NCBI RefSeq assembly: GCF_023101145.1
Contig: NZ_CP073714.1
Span: 682,001-746,000, forward strand
Direction of reading: 5' to 3'
DNA length: 64,000 bases
Source of the DNA: Paenibacillus pabuli
GTDB taxonomy: Bacteria > Bacillota > Bacilli > Paenibacillales > Paenibacillaceae
The translations under genes were made by a program, and so were the position numbers. The notes below the pieces were generated by a model. That model saw only the letters and a list, made by a program, of their open reading frames with translations. It was not told the origin of the DNA and did not search any database. Below, one piece after another: positions 49,795 through 58,138 of the stretch; the stretch's first letter is position 1; each line of letters starts with the position of its first letter.

Positions 49795-50406
49795 TTATTT
49801 CGCTGCAGCGTAACGTTTGTTTACTTCATCCCAGTTGATTACATTCCAGAAAGCACCGATGTAGTCAGGGCGTTTGTTTTGATATTTCAGGTAGTAAGCG
49901 TGCTCCCATACATCCAGACCCAGAACCGGAGTCAGACCTTCGAAGAGAGGGCTGTCTTGGTTAGGTGTGCTAGTGATGGACAATTTGCCATCTTTACCAA
50001 CAACGAGCCAAGCCCAACCGGAACCGAAACGAGTTGTAGCTGCTTTTGCAAAATCTTCTTTGAATTTGTCAAAGCCGCCCAGTTCGCTATCGATTGCTGC
50101 TGCGATGTCGCCAGTAGGAGCGCCGCCGCCGTTAGGTCCGATGATTTCCCAGAACAAGCTGTGGTTAGCATGCCCGCCACCATTGTTGCGAACCGCTGTG
50201 CGGATACCTTCTGGTACGCTGTCAAGGTTAGCAATCAGGTCTTCCAGGCTTTTACCTTGCAGTTCAGGAGCGCTTTCCAGAGCTGCGTTCAGGTTCGTTA
50301 CGTAAGTATTGTGATGGCGATCGTGGTGGATTTCCATCGTTTGCGCATCAATATGTGGTTCCAGTGCGTCGTTAGCGTAAGGAAGTGCTGGTAATTGAAA
50401 AGTCAT
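49795..50406 (-). CDS. sodA: Superoxide dismutase, Mn/Fe type
   Basis: 203 residues. Metal ligands are all present: His in [13 protein letters not shown], His in [22 protein letters not shown], Asp and His in [21 protein letters not shown]. The [11 protein letters not shown] and GGAPTG segments match manganese-preferring bacterial SodA. Cytoplasmic detoxification of superoxide. RBS AGGAGG. A candidate promoter (TTGCTT, 17 bp, TTTAAT on the minus strand at 50595-50623) leaves a leader of about 190 nt. A second, fused SOD gene is at 61925. Confidence 0.95.
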   Translation of the reverse strand: MTFQLPALPYANDALEPHIDAQTMEIHHDRHHNTYVTNLNAALESAPELQGKSLEDLIANLDSVPEGIRTAVRNNGGGHANHSLFWEIIGPNGGGAPTGDIAAAIDSELGGFDKFKEDFAKAATTRFGSGWAWLVVGKDGKLSITSTPNQDSPLFEGLTPVLGLDVWEHAYYLKYQNKRPDYIGAFWNVINWDEVNKRYAAAK

Positions 50407-50594
50407 AGTGAAATACCTCCTGAGATTTTTTAATTTTTGTTAAGTCAGCAGTTTGCACAATTCAGTTCGAATCGCTTCCGGGACAAGTTCTAGACGAATA
50501 ATATTACTTCGATCCATATCTTGCTAGTGAAAGTCGCTCACAGGATTTATGCAAATTGCCCAGGTACCTATGTAATAATACCCTTGTCACTAAT

Positions 50595-50623
50595 ATTAAA
50601 CCGCATTCGGGCTAATTAAGCAA
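50595..50623 (-). promoter_or_regulatory. Candidate sodA promoter
   Basis: Minus strand: -35 TTGCTT (50618-50623), 17-bp spacer, -10 TTTAAT (50595-50600). Confidence 0.4.
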
Positions 50624-50754
50624 CATTTTTGTTTATTAAGTCCCCCCAGACGTTAATCTATTTAAGGTCCAGAGATAACAAACATATTTTACCCGTTATG
50701 AAATTATTTATGTGATTTGAGGCGTCTAAATAGGAGGAAAGTTTAATATTCGGA

Positions 50755-50782
50755 TGTAAACGGTTACAATTAAGCGCTTTCA
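50755..50782 (+). promoter_or_regulatory. Paired catabolite-response-like sites
   Basis: TGTAAACGGTTACA (50755-50768) fits the CcpA cre consensus closely, and TTAAGCGCTTTCA (50770-50782) is a second cre-like half. They lie in the 535-nt gap between sodA and the acetyltransferase gene, 160-190 nt before the latter. The rest of the gap holds no ORF. Confidence 0.45.
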
Positions 50783-50880
50783 AAAGAAAATGCGTGTTTT
50801 ATGGCGTAAAGTATGGTTTAATTGACGAAGAAGCGGTATTTTCTCGTTATTTGTCATTATTTGAACATTGGGTTTTTGGT

Positions 50881-50900
50881 AAAAAGGGGAGCCCCTTTTT
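50881..50900 (+). terminator. Terminator-like hairpin in front of the GNAT gene
   Basis: AAAAAGGGGAGCCCCTTTTT is self-complementary with a tight loop and ends in a T run. Being 42 nt upstream of a gene, it could end a short transcript started in the gap or act as an attenuator. Confidence 0.4.
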
Positions 50901-50941
50901 GTAAAACCTCATCTAAGCTAACGAAAAGGGAGATTTAAGAC

Positions 50942-51367
50942 ATGCACGTTCGTTCCTTTCAGTTGAGTGATGCAAGCCAGATGACAGAGCTTCTCCAGGT
51001 TGCACTATCGGAAGAGTGTTATGAGAACACGATGGGCCCGTTTGCCCGTCAATTGTCATGGGATTCTGACCTGATCATGGTTGCGGAAGAAGAGGGAGAC
51101 CTCGTCGGCGCTTTGATCGGTACGATTGACCACAACCAGGGATGCATCTATCGTATTGCGGTCCATCCAGACTATCGTCGCCGCGGAGTCGGCAAAAAAC
51201 TTGTCGAGACTATGGAACAAAGGTTCCAGCAGCGTAAAGTCAGTCAAATATGGGTGGCGGGTGATGAGCACAACAAAGTAGCCATGCCTCTATATGAAGC
51301 AATGGGTTACGGTGCCAATCAGATTATGAGCGCTTTCCAGAAACTCAGTATCTTGTCCAAAGCTTAG
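50942..51367 (+). CDS. GNAT family N-acetyltransferase
   Basis: 141 residues. Acetyltransf_1 core: LIMVAEEEGDLVGALIGTIDHNQGCIYRIAVHPDYRRRGVGKKLVETMEQRF, with the acetyl-CoA pyrophosphate loop RRRGVGKK. The closing VAMPLYEAMGYG is typical. RBS AAAGGGAG. The target is unknown. Possible carbon-source control is suggested by the cre-like sites upstream, although these may belong to another transcript. Confidence 0.85.
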   Translation: MHVRSFQLSDASQMTELLQVALSEECYENTMGPFARQLSWDSDLIMVAEEEGDLVGALIGTIDHNQGCIYRIAVHPDYRRRGVGKKLVETMEQRFQQRKVSQIWVAGDEHNKVAMPLYEAMGYGANQIMSAFQKLSILSKA

Positions 51368-51785
51368 TTTGTATGGTTAAAAAAGAAATATAACAGATTT
51401 TCATTTCATATTAGGCATATCTTCAGCGTGTAACAACGTGAGGGATATGTCTTTCTATTTATATGGGTATATCTCACCGATTATTCCCCTTTTTTCGCCA
51501 CTTCTTAACGCCATTCCATTAACTTTATCCCTATTTTAATTGTCTTAATCGCGGTGTTATTCACGCTTCACGTTGCGCTGGTGCTCATAACCAATTGTTT
51601 CACCCTTGCAAATGAAGTAGAATTAAAAGGATTATGATCACCCGATTTTGGTAATATCAGAACATATATACATGGAGCATCAGCTTCCTGATATTAAGAA
51701 AAACTTTCACGATACGTGGTCTGTCTTCCTTGAAAGTATGTCGGTCGTCGTTTTTCTTCACAAAATTGATAAACGAGGTGTCTCT
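51368..51785 (+). other. Intergenic region before signal peptidase gene
   Basis: It contains a hairpin GCATATC ... GATATGT (51415-51450) followed by CTTTCTATTT, a plausible terminator for the GNAT gene. The rest is AT-rich promoter-like sequence. The frame of the signal peptidase is open back to 51648, but that extension has no ribosome site and is judged untranslated. Confidence 0.4.
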
Positions 51786-52391
51786 TTGAACTCCAACAAT
51801 CTTTCAACAGAGCATGCGGCCTCCGAGGAACGAAACGGTCCGGGAGTGCCTGAACAACCGGGGAAATCCTGGGGTGCAGAGCTTTGGGACTGGGTGAAAA
51901 CCATAGTGATTGCCTTTGTAATCATGATGCTGTTGAACCTGTTTGTATTCAATCTTTCAATGGTCAAAGGTCAATCCATGCAGCCTACGCTGGTTGAGCG
52001 GGATCGTCTGTTTGTAAATAAAATTGTATATGATTTTGGGACACCGTCCCGATCAGATGTCATTGTGCTTCGTGATCCAAGCGAAGGTGTGGAGAAAAAA
52101 GATTTTCTGGTCAAACGGATTGTCGGAATTCCTGGAGACACGGTTGAAGTAAGGGACCATCGTTTATTCGTGAATGGAGATCAGCAAGCGGAAACGTATA
52201 CGGATACGGAGGTTCAGGACCCTGATTTTGGACCAATTACACTGGAAGAGGATCATTACTTTGTGATGGGAGATAATCGTCATGAAGGCAAGAGCAAGGA
52301 TAGCCGTGTGTTTGGCAGCATTACATCCAGTGAAATTGTAGGCAGGGCGGAGTTTATTTTTTGGCCGTTCTCGGAAATTAAAAAACTGTAA
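51786..52391 (+). CDS. lepB: Signal peptidase I
   Basis: 201 residues from a TTG at 51786, five bases after GAGGTG. A short cytoplasmic N-terminus is followed by one membrane helix (WVKTIVIAFVIMMLLNLFVFNLSMV). Then come the catalytic Ser64 in KGQSMQPTL, Lys110 in FLVKRIVGIPGDTVEV, and boxes D/E YFVMGDNRHEGKSKDSRVFG. This is the Gram-positive SipS/SipT architecture. It cleaves Sec and Tat signal peptides outside the membrane. Monocistronic. Confidence 0.92.
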   Translation: MNSNNLSTEHAASEERNGPGVPEQPGKSWGAELWDWVKTIVIAFVIMMLLNLFVFNLSMVKGQSMQPTLVERDRLFVNKIVYDFGTPSRSDVIVLRDPSEGVEKKDFLVKRIVGIPGDTVEVRDHRLFVNGDQQAETYTDTEVQDPDFGPITLEEDHYFVMGDNRHEGKSKDSRVFGSITSSEIVGRAEFIFWPFSEIKKL

Positions 52392-52567
52392 AATGTTAGC
52401 AGGAGCAGGACAACAACTTCACGCTGCATTTTGCGTTAAACGATATAGACTCGGTTTCTTTGCACCTCCGGTATGTCCGACTTGTATATCGAAATCAGCG
52501 CCTGTCCTCTCGTGAGGCGGGCGTTCACTATTTACGGAATTCGCGTGGAAGAAGAGAGGGAACAGAT

Positions 52568-54409
52568 ATGACGAGTGTACAGACCGGAGCAGCAAAGGCA
52601 GCAGCTGTATGGGAGAAATTAAAACAAGAGATCAAGGCAGCTGCTCCCGAGATGGGTATTGATGATATAGGATTTGCTTCAGCAGAGCCGTTCGTGACAT
52701 TAAAATCCATATTGGAGCAACATCGGGCCAAAGGATTTGAGTCCGGATTTGAGGAGCCTGATATTGAGAAAAGAGTGCGTCCCGCATTGAAAGATGGCGA
52801 GCCTGCTTCGCTTATTGCGATTGCCGTGGCTTATCCATCGAAGATGGTCAATCCGCCAAAGTCGGAGCCGGGTGCATACCGCGGTATTCTGGCTCGTTCC
52901 GCCTGGGGGCAGGATTATCACCAGGTCCTGCGCGCCGCAATGGACAAGCTGGTTGATTTTATACGTGAACGCGTCCCTGAAGCCATGATCGAAAGCATGG
53001 TTGACACGGGGGCGTTGGTGGATCGTGCTGTTTCCCAGCGCGCAGGGATTGGATTCAGTGCCAAGAACTGTGCCATTATATCGCCCAAATTCGGCTCATG
53101 GATCTTTCTCGGAGAACTGGTCACGAATATCCCGTTTCAGCCGGATAACCCGGTGACTGAGGATTGTGGTGAATGTACGAAGTGTATTGATGCCTGTCCA
53201 ACAGGAGCACTGGTGGGGCCGGGACAATTGAATGCACAGCGCTGCATTTCGTTTGTGACCCAGACGAAGGGCTTCGTGGATGAAGAGTTTATGCTGAAAA
53301 TTGGCAATCGTCTATACGGTTGTGATACCTGTCAGATTGTTTGTCCGAAGAATCGGGGTAAAAACTGGGACCACCATCCGGAGTTTCATCCCGATCCGGA
53401 GATTGTAAAACCGCTGCTGATACCGCTGCTTGACATCGGTAACCGTGAATTCAAAGAGCGCTTTGGCCAAAGCTCAGCCGCTTGGCGGGGCAAGAAGCCA
53501 ATCCAGCGCAATGCCGTGATTGCCCTGGGCAATTTCAAAGACAAAACCGCTGTACCGAAACTAACCGAGGTACTGAAGCGTGATCCGCGTCCCGAGCTGC
53601 GGGGAACTGCAGCCTGGGCGCTGAGCAGAATTGGAGGAGAAGACGCAATGAGAGCCGTTGGGGAAGCTGCCGCTAACGAACAAGATGAGAACGTGCTAAG
53701 CATGCTGCAGAAGGCCAAGGAACGATTGAGTTCATCCGAGACCTTACCCGATAAGCCTCAGGCAAAGCAAGTGAGCAACATGAAGTCTGAGGAGCAGAAT
53801 GAACAGAATAAGACACCCGAACAGGAAAATGGACAAGCGACAGAGCCTGCCAAACCCGAAGCTGCCGCATGGAAACCATCAGCTGTAACAGGCCTGCACG
53901 GTACGCCGGTTTATTACGATGAGGTGCTGACGCCGATTGGCACACTCACGCTCTGTGCTACGGAAAAGGGCCTGTGTCACATTGATTTCGGTGCTTTCCA
54001 TGTCCGCGAGGCACATCTGCAACAATGGGCCCGTACATGGATTGGCGAATATCGATATGAGAAAAATGAAGAGAAGCTGAGTGAAGCAGCACAACAGTTG
54101 AAGCAGTATTTTGCAGGAGAACGAAAAGCATTTGAACTGAAGCTCGATTTGTTTGGAACACCATTCCAGCTACAAGTATGGCAAGTCCTGTCCGATATAT
54201 CTTATGGAGAGGCCTCAACACACCAACAGGTTGCGGAAATCATCGGCAGGCCCAAAGCTGTTCGAGCAGTTCTGGATGCGATTAGCAAAAATCCGATTCC
54301 GATTATTATTCCCTGTCACCGCATCAGCGGTAAAGATGGAACCCTGGTGGGTTATGTAGGCGGGCTGCAAACCAAAGAGCAATTGCTCACATTGGAGCAG
54401 CAATCGTAA
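52568..54409 (+). CDS. queG: Fusion: epoxyqueuosine reductase QueG + methylated-DNA-protein cysteine methyltransferase
   Basis: 613 residues from the ATG at 52568 (GAGGG). Residues 1-~390 are QueG: VDTGALVDRAVSQRAGIGFSAKN (catalytic Asp region), two ferredoxin clusters starting Cys200 (CGECTKCIDACPTGA) and Cys252 (CDTCQIVCPK), and HEAT-like helices VPKLTEVLKRDPRPELRGTAAWALSRIGG. It is a cobalamin-dependent enzyme for the last step of queuosine. A ~65-residue Glu/Gln-rich linker follows. Residues ~445-613 are an Ogt/AGT: FQLQVWQVLSDISYGEASTHQQVAE and the acceptor Cys583 in IIIPCHRISGKDGTLVGYVGG. One continuous frame without a frameshift. Confidence 0.92.
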   Translation: MTSVQTGAAKAAAVWEKLKQEIKAAAPEMGIDDIGFASAEPFVTLKSILEQHRAKGFESGFEEPDIEKRVRPALKDGEPASLIAIAVAYPSKMVNPPKSEPGAYRGILARSAWGQDYHQVLRAAMDKLVDFIRERVPEAMIESMVDTGALVDRAVSQRAGIGFSAKNCAIISPKFGSWIFLGELVTNIPFQPDNPVTEDCGECTKCIDACPTGALVGPGQLNAQRCISFVTQTKGFVDEEFMLKIGNRLYGCDTCQIVCPKNRGKNWDHHPEFHPDPEIVKPLLIPLLDIGNREFKERFGQSSAAWRGKKPIQRNAVIALGNFKDKTAVPKLTEVLKRDPRPELRGTAAWALSRIGGEDAMRAVGEAAANEQDENVLSMLQKAKERLSSSETLPDKPQAKQVSNMKSEEQNEQNKTPEQENGQATEPAKPEAAAWKPSAVTGLHGTPVYYDEVLTPIGTLTLCATEKGLCHIDFGAFHVREAHLQQWARTWIGEYRYEKNEEKLSEAAQQLKQYFAGERKAFELKLDLFGTPFQLQVWQVLSDISYGEASTHQQVAEIIGRPKAVRAVLDAISKNPIPIIIPCHRISGKDGTLVGYVGGLQTKEQLLTLEQQS

Positions 54410-54424
54410 GAGCGGGGGACGTTC

Positions 54425-55456
54425 ATGAAGTATGTTAACGTGGAGAGCGTGGAGGCGGGGGACCTTTTGGGTAAAACCATATATTCCGGCAACGGCACGG
54501 TATTGCTGTCTGCCGGAGTCCAGCTCACCGTATTTATGGTTAATACGCTGAAGCGTATTGGCGTAACCATGCTGTACATCCAAGATGAAGCGTATAAAGA
54601 TGTGGATACAGAAGATATTTTGGATGAAGCCACGAAAAAGGCAGTAATTAATGAAATGAGTGTTACGCTCGATTCTATTCGTTCCGGGAAGGACTGGAGC
54701 CCGAAGAAGGTCGCCATCAGCATAGATAAATTGTTGAACGATGTTCTGAACGGGCGTGAACTGCTTGTTCAGCTCACAGATATTCGGACCAAAGATAACG
54801 CGCAGTATGTTCATGCCATGAATGTATGTTTGCTGTCTTCTGTCATGGGTCTGAATCTGGGGCTTAACTATGTGCAGCTCAAGGATCTGGCCGTTGGTGC
54901 TCTATTGCATGACATTGGCAAAGTAGGGGAGCCACCCGGCAGCGGTTCAGCAGCGAATTCCTCCCTGCATCACACATGGAAAGGGTTCGAGTTAATCAAA
55001 TCCAAACGGGAGTTCAATTTACTTGTGGCTCATACGGCTCTGCAGCATCATGAGCATGTGGATGGTACGGGGCTTCCGAGAGGCATTAAGGGAAAAGACA
55101 TCCATCTCTTCGCCAAAATTGTCAGTGCAGCTAACACGTATGATAATCTGATTAATGGTTTGTCAGGTCGAAGCATGCTGCCACATGAAGCTTGTGAAGA
55201 GATGATGGCCATGTCTGGCACGAAGCTGGATCGTGATGTATTGATCGAGTTCAACCGGAGTGTATCCGTCTATCCGAATGGAACAGCAGTTCGATTGTCT
55301 ACCAAAGAGACCGGAGTCATTGTGCGGCAGCACCGGGGGCTGCCCGGCAGGCCGGTCATTCGGGTTGCGCGTGGTAATACACGCTATGATCTGGATGTGA
55401 TTGAAGTGGATCTGGCTCAGCAAACAACCGTTTTCATAGAGGCGGTACTGATGTAA
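54425..55456 (+). CDS. HD-GYP-type phosphohydrolase
   Basis: 343 residues, 15 nt after the queG-ogt stop, RBS GGGGGA. The N-terminal ~130 residues are of unknown type. The HD-GYP domain includes HAMNVCLLSSVMG, ALLHDIGKVG (H162-D163), HHTWKGFELI and HHEHVDGTGLPRGIKGKDIHLFAKIVSAANTYDNLI. The metal ligands are present, but the diagnostic GYP is GLP, so c-di-GMP phosphodiesterase activity is probable, not certain. A C-terminal extension follows (VYPNGTAVRLSTKETGVIVRQ). Probably co-transcribed with the fusion gene. Confidence 0.82.
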   Translation: MKYVNVESVEAGDLLGKTIYSGNGTVLLSAGVQLTVFMVNTLKRIGVTMLYIQDEAYKDVDTEDILDEATKKAVINEMSVTLDSIRSGKDWSPKKVAISIDKLLNDVLNGRELLVQLTDIRTKDNAQYVHAMNVCLLSSVMGLNLGLNYVQLKDLAVGALLHDIGKVGEPPGSGSAANSSLHHTWKGFELIKSKREFNLLVAHTALQHHEHVDGTGLPRGIKGKDIHLFAKIVSAANTYDNLINGLSGRSMLPHEACEEMMAMSGTKLDRDVLIEFNRSVSVYPNGTAVRLSTKETGVIVRQHRGLPGRPVIRVARGNTRYDLDVIEVDLAQQTTVFIEAVLM

Positions 55457-55611
55457 CGTATACTGGAAAATCCGTTTGCTCAAGGCGAGCGGAAATGCTA
55501 TGATAACTTTCAGGAAATCCGGTGCGTGTCATGCTTGCATGGCGAGCATATACATCATGTGCTGACACGGATCATCAGGCTTTTTAGATTGCATACAGAG
55601 GTGTCTAAGAG

Positions 55612-55875
55612 ATGGAAATAGCAATACCGATTATTACATTGATTGTTGGTCTGGTCGGAGGATTTTTCATTGGGGTATACTACTTGCGGAAACAACTTGA
55701 GAAAATGCAAAGTGATCCCGACATGCTCCAGAAGATGGCGAAGCAAATGGGTTATAACCTGAATGGCAAGCAAATGCAGCGCGCCCAGCAGATGATGAAG
55801 AACCAGCAGCCAGGCGCGAAGATGCCTCAGCCGCAACAACATCCTGCGCGTAAAAACTCGGGCCGCCGAAAATAA
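55612..55875 (+). CDS. YneF family small membrane protein (UPF0154)
   Basis: 87 residues. One N-terminal helix (IPIITLIVGLVGGFFIGVYYLRKQLEKMQ) then the conserved block DPDMLQKMAKQMGYNLNGKQMQRAQQMMKNQ and a basic Pro/Gln tail. This is the YneF/UPF0154 pattern, whose function is unknown; the tail is longer than in Bacillus subtilis YneF (72 aa). AGAGGTG ribosome site. It lies between the HD-GYP gene and folE. Confidence 0.85.
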   Translation: MEIAIPIITLIVGLVGGFFIGVYYLRKQLEKMQSDPDMLQKMAKQMGYNLNGKQMQRAQQMMKNQQPGAKMPQPQQHPARKNSGRRK

Positions 55876-55961
55876 TAGCTGTGAGCGAGCATTATGCATA
55901 ATGCATAATGCTGAAGTGAATAGCTGCTTACAGCATGTGGTTCGAAAGGAGGCGTTCGGCA

Positions 55962-56555
55962 GTGGCTGGCGTTAAAGATTATTTGAATTCAAAAGTATCC
56001 GACAATCGGGAGAAGATCGAGTATCACATTGAGCAGATCTTGCAATTGATCGGTGAGGATAGTACGCGGGAAGGGCTGTTAGAAACGCCTGCACGCGTAA
56101 CCCGGATGTATGAAGAGATTTTTGGCGGGTATGAAGTGGACCCGCGTGATGTACTTGGTGTGACGTTTGACGAGAATCATGAAGAGCTGGTCATTGTGAA
56201 GGACATAGTCTATTACAGCCAATGTGAACATCATATGGCGCCTTTCTTTGGCAAGGTGCACATTGGATATGTGCCGAGCGGTAAGATTGTGGGATTGAGC
56301 AAAATGGCCCGTCTGGTGGAGGCAGTTACACGCCGCTTGCAGGTTCAGGAGCGCATTACCTCACAGATCGCTGATATTCTGACTGAAGCGGTAGAACCGA
56401 ACGGTGTCATGGTCGTCGTGGAAGGCGAGCACTTGTGCATGTGTTCCCGGGGTGTAAAGAAGCCGGGCAGCAAGACGGTAACGTCTGCCGTACGCGGTTC
56501 TTTCCGTGACAACCCGGCACAGCGTGCCGAGTTCCTGTCGCTGGTAAAAGATTAA
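55962..56555 (+). CDS. folE: GTP cyclohydrolase I
   Basis: 197 residues from a GTG at 55962 with AAAGGAGG nine bases upstream. EDSTREGLLETPARVTRMYEEIFGGY, zinc/active-site segment DIVYYSQCEHHMAPFFGKVHIGYVPSGKIVGLSKMARLVEAVTRRLQVQERIT, and VEGEHLCMCSRGVKKPGSKTVTSAVRG: the zinc ligands Cys, His and Cys are present. It makes dihydroneopterin triphosphate for folate and for queuosine precursors, a link with the nearby queG. A terminator follows at 56599. Confidence 0.95.
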   Translation: MAGVKDYLNSKVSDNREKIEYHIEQILQLIGEDSTREGLLETPARVTRMYEEIFGGYEVDPRDVLGVTFDENHEELVIVKDIVYYSQCEHHMAPFFGKVHIGYVPSGKIVGLSKMARLVEAVTRRLQVQERITSQIADILTEAVEPNGVMVVVEGEHLCMCSRGVKKPGSKTVTSAVRGSFRDNPAQRAEFLSLVKD

Positions 56556-56598
56556 GATTGGCTCCGTCCATTCGTTGGACAAGCCAGAAGCATTCATG

Positions 56599-56636
56599 AA
56601 TAAGCCGTGTTCCCTGGGGAACCGGCTTATTTATAT
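56599..56636 (+). terminator. Terminator after folE
   Basis: AATAAGCC / GGCTTATT stem with inner TTCC / GGAA, then TTATATATTA. Confidence 0.7.
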
Positions 56637-56720
56637 ATTACTTTTGCATTTATGGGGATACATAAGGATCACGTAATTACTTCAATTCATTCAGATTAGT
56701 TTAGTCGGAGGCTATCATAT

Positions 56721-57575
56721 ATGAGTGTATCGTCCAATTCAGACCAACCCGGATCGCCGGGAGCAGAGCAGCAGATGCAGTTGAATCAATCCTTGCGTCT
56801 CCAGATATGGGAGACACCGCTGCTGCGGCAAGGGAGCAGTGTACTTGAAGCATTTGCTTGGGAAGAAGTTATGTGCCGCCGGGTGGGAGAAGGTCAGTTG
56901 CCCGTTGCTCACATTTGGCGGCATTCAGATGCCTTTGTAGCGGGGCTGCGGGATCGAAGACTGCCTCAGGCGGTAGAAGCGATGGAACGCATTAGAAGCC
57001 AGGGAACAGCGGTCTGCGTTCGTCCATCCGGTGGTGCAGCAGTTCCCCTGAATCCCGGGGTGGTTAACGTGTCTTTAATTTTGCCTAACCCGGGACGTGC
57101 CATCAATATTCACGATGATTTTCGGGAGATGGCTTCACTTATCGCTGAATCGCTAACACCATGGTCGAGTCAAGCGCGTACGGGGGAGATCGAAGGCGCC
57201 TTCTGTCCTGGTGATTATGATGTTAGTGTAGGTGGACTGAAATTCTGTGGTATTGCCCAGCGCAGGCAGGCCAAGGCTTATATCATTACTGCCTTTATTA
57301 TTGTGGAAGGACAAGGGGACGAATTGGCAGCAGACGTGCGTAAGTTCTATCAGGATGCAGCAGACGGTGCCGGCGAAGGTTACCCGGATGTTCGGCCCGG
57401 AACGATGGCGAGTTTGCAGGAACTGGCAGGTGTCCCTTCTGCGGCGGCATATACTGCTTCGTTGGTACGTACACTGCGTCAGCGTTTTCCCCAGGCGGAG
57501 ACGAGCCGTGTGTTGACCGTGGATCGGGAAACTGTCAGACAGACGGCAGAACAGATGAAACTGCGCTACGATTAG
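56721..57575 (+). CDS. lipL: Octanoyl-[GcvH]:protein N-octanoyltransferase (lipoate-ligase fold)
   Basis: 284 residues. BPL/LplA fold: ETPLLRQGSSVLEAFAWEEVMCRRVGEG, VCVRPSGGAAVPLNPGVVNVSLILP and AFCPGDYDVSVGGLKFCGIAQRRQAKAYIITAFIIVEG. The Cys in FCPGDYD (residue 162) is the likely acyl-thioester nucleophile of LipL; lipoate ligases lack it. It would move octanoyl from GcvH to the E2 subunits for lipoate formation. The start has GGAGGC upstream. The family branch (LipL versus LipM) is judged from the CPGD motif; moderately sure. Confidence 0.82.
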   Translation: MSVSSNSDQPGSPGAEQQMQLNQSLRLQIWETPLLRQGSSVLEAFAWEEVMCRRVGEGQLPVAHIWRHSDAFVAGLRDRRLPQAVEAMERIRSQGTAVCVRPSGGAAVPLNPGVVNVSLILPNPGRAINIHDDFREMASLIAESLTPWSSQARTGEIEGAFCPGDYDVSVGGLKFCGIAQRRQAKAYIITAFIIVEGQGDELAADVRKFYQDAADGAGEGYPDVRPGTMASLQELAGVPSAAAYTASLVRTLRQRFPQAETSRVLTVDRETVRQTAEQMKLRYD

Positions 57576-57645
57576 TATCGTGGGAGGACACTTGGAATTG
57601 GTTAATATAGATGATATGATGTGATTTCGGAAGGAGAGTGCCAAG

Positions 57646-57870
57646 ATGGAAACATTGAGATATACATTTGAATATGAGGTTGTTTCTTCAGGTGAAAAGT
57701 CTGAATTCAGCCAAATGGCTACAAGTAAAGAAGAAGCAGCTGCCCTGATCGTTGCGCGTATCGCTGATCTTGAATTTACAGGTGAAGAAGATATCAAGCT
57801 GGGTGATCTGATCGCGATTAGCAAACAGGTTGGCGACAACTATGTTGCCTGTGAAGGCTGCGCTTCCTAA
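57646..57870 (+). CDS. Small hypothetical protein
   Basis: 74 residues with an AAGGAGAG ribosome site. Strand-helix-strand layout: ETLRYTFEYEVVSSGEKSEFSQMATSKEEAAALIVARIADLEFTGEEDIKLGDLIAISKQVGDNYVACEGCAS. It ends with a Cys pair (CEGC) that could bind a metal or form a disulfide. Acidic and soluble. No family recognised. Followed by a clear terminator. Confidence 0.7.
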   Translation: METLRYTFEYEVVSSGEKSEFSQMATSKEEAAALIVARIADLEFTGEEDIKLGDLIAISKQVGDNYVACEGCAS

Positions 57871-57902
57871 GGTAAACGCGCTGCATAGTGAGCCTCAAAT
57901 GA

Positions 57903-57937
57903 TAAGCAAGTCTCTGGTATAGAGGCTTGCTTTTTTT
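57903..57937 (+). terminator. Terminator after small hypothetical gene
   Basis: AAGCAAG-t-CTCT / AGAG-g-CTTGCTT stem with a 5-nt loop and T7. Confidence 0.88.
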
Positions 57938-58138
57938 GTATCTGCATTTGGATTATTCGATTCAGGCGCGCCCGCTGAACAACAAATTGCACGGGAAGAA
58001 ACATGCTTATTTGAAAGTAGTTTGCGAAGATGCGAGAATAGGCATATTTTCACGAAAAATGCCGATCAATGTTCAGAATCCGTTCAGAGCTGATAGGTAT
58101 AATCTCCCTACAACAGAAAGAGAAAGGAAGATTCGAAC

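Noticed and set aside
51648-51785. N-terminal extension of signal peptidase I from 51648
   Set aside because: No ribosome site at 51648, whereas GAGGTG precedes the TTG at 51786 and gives the normal protein length.
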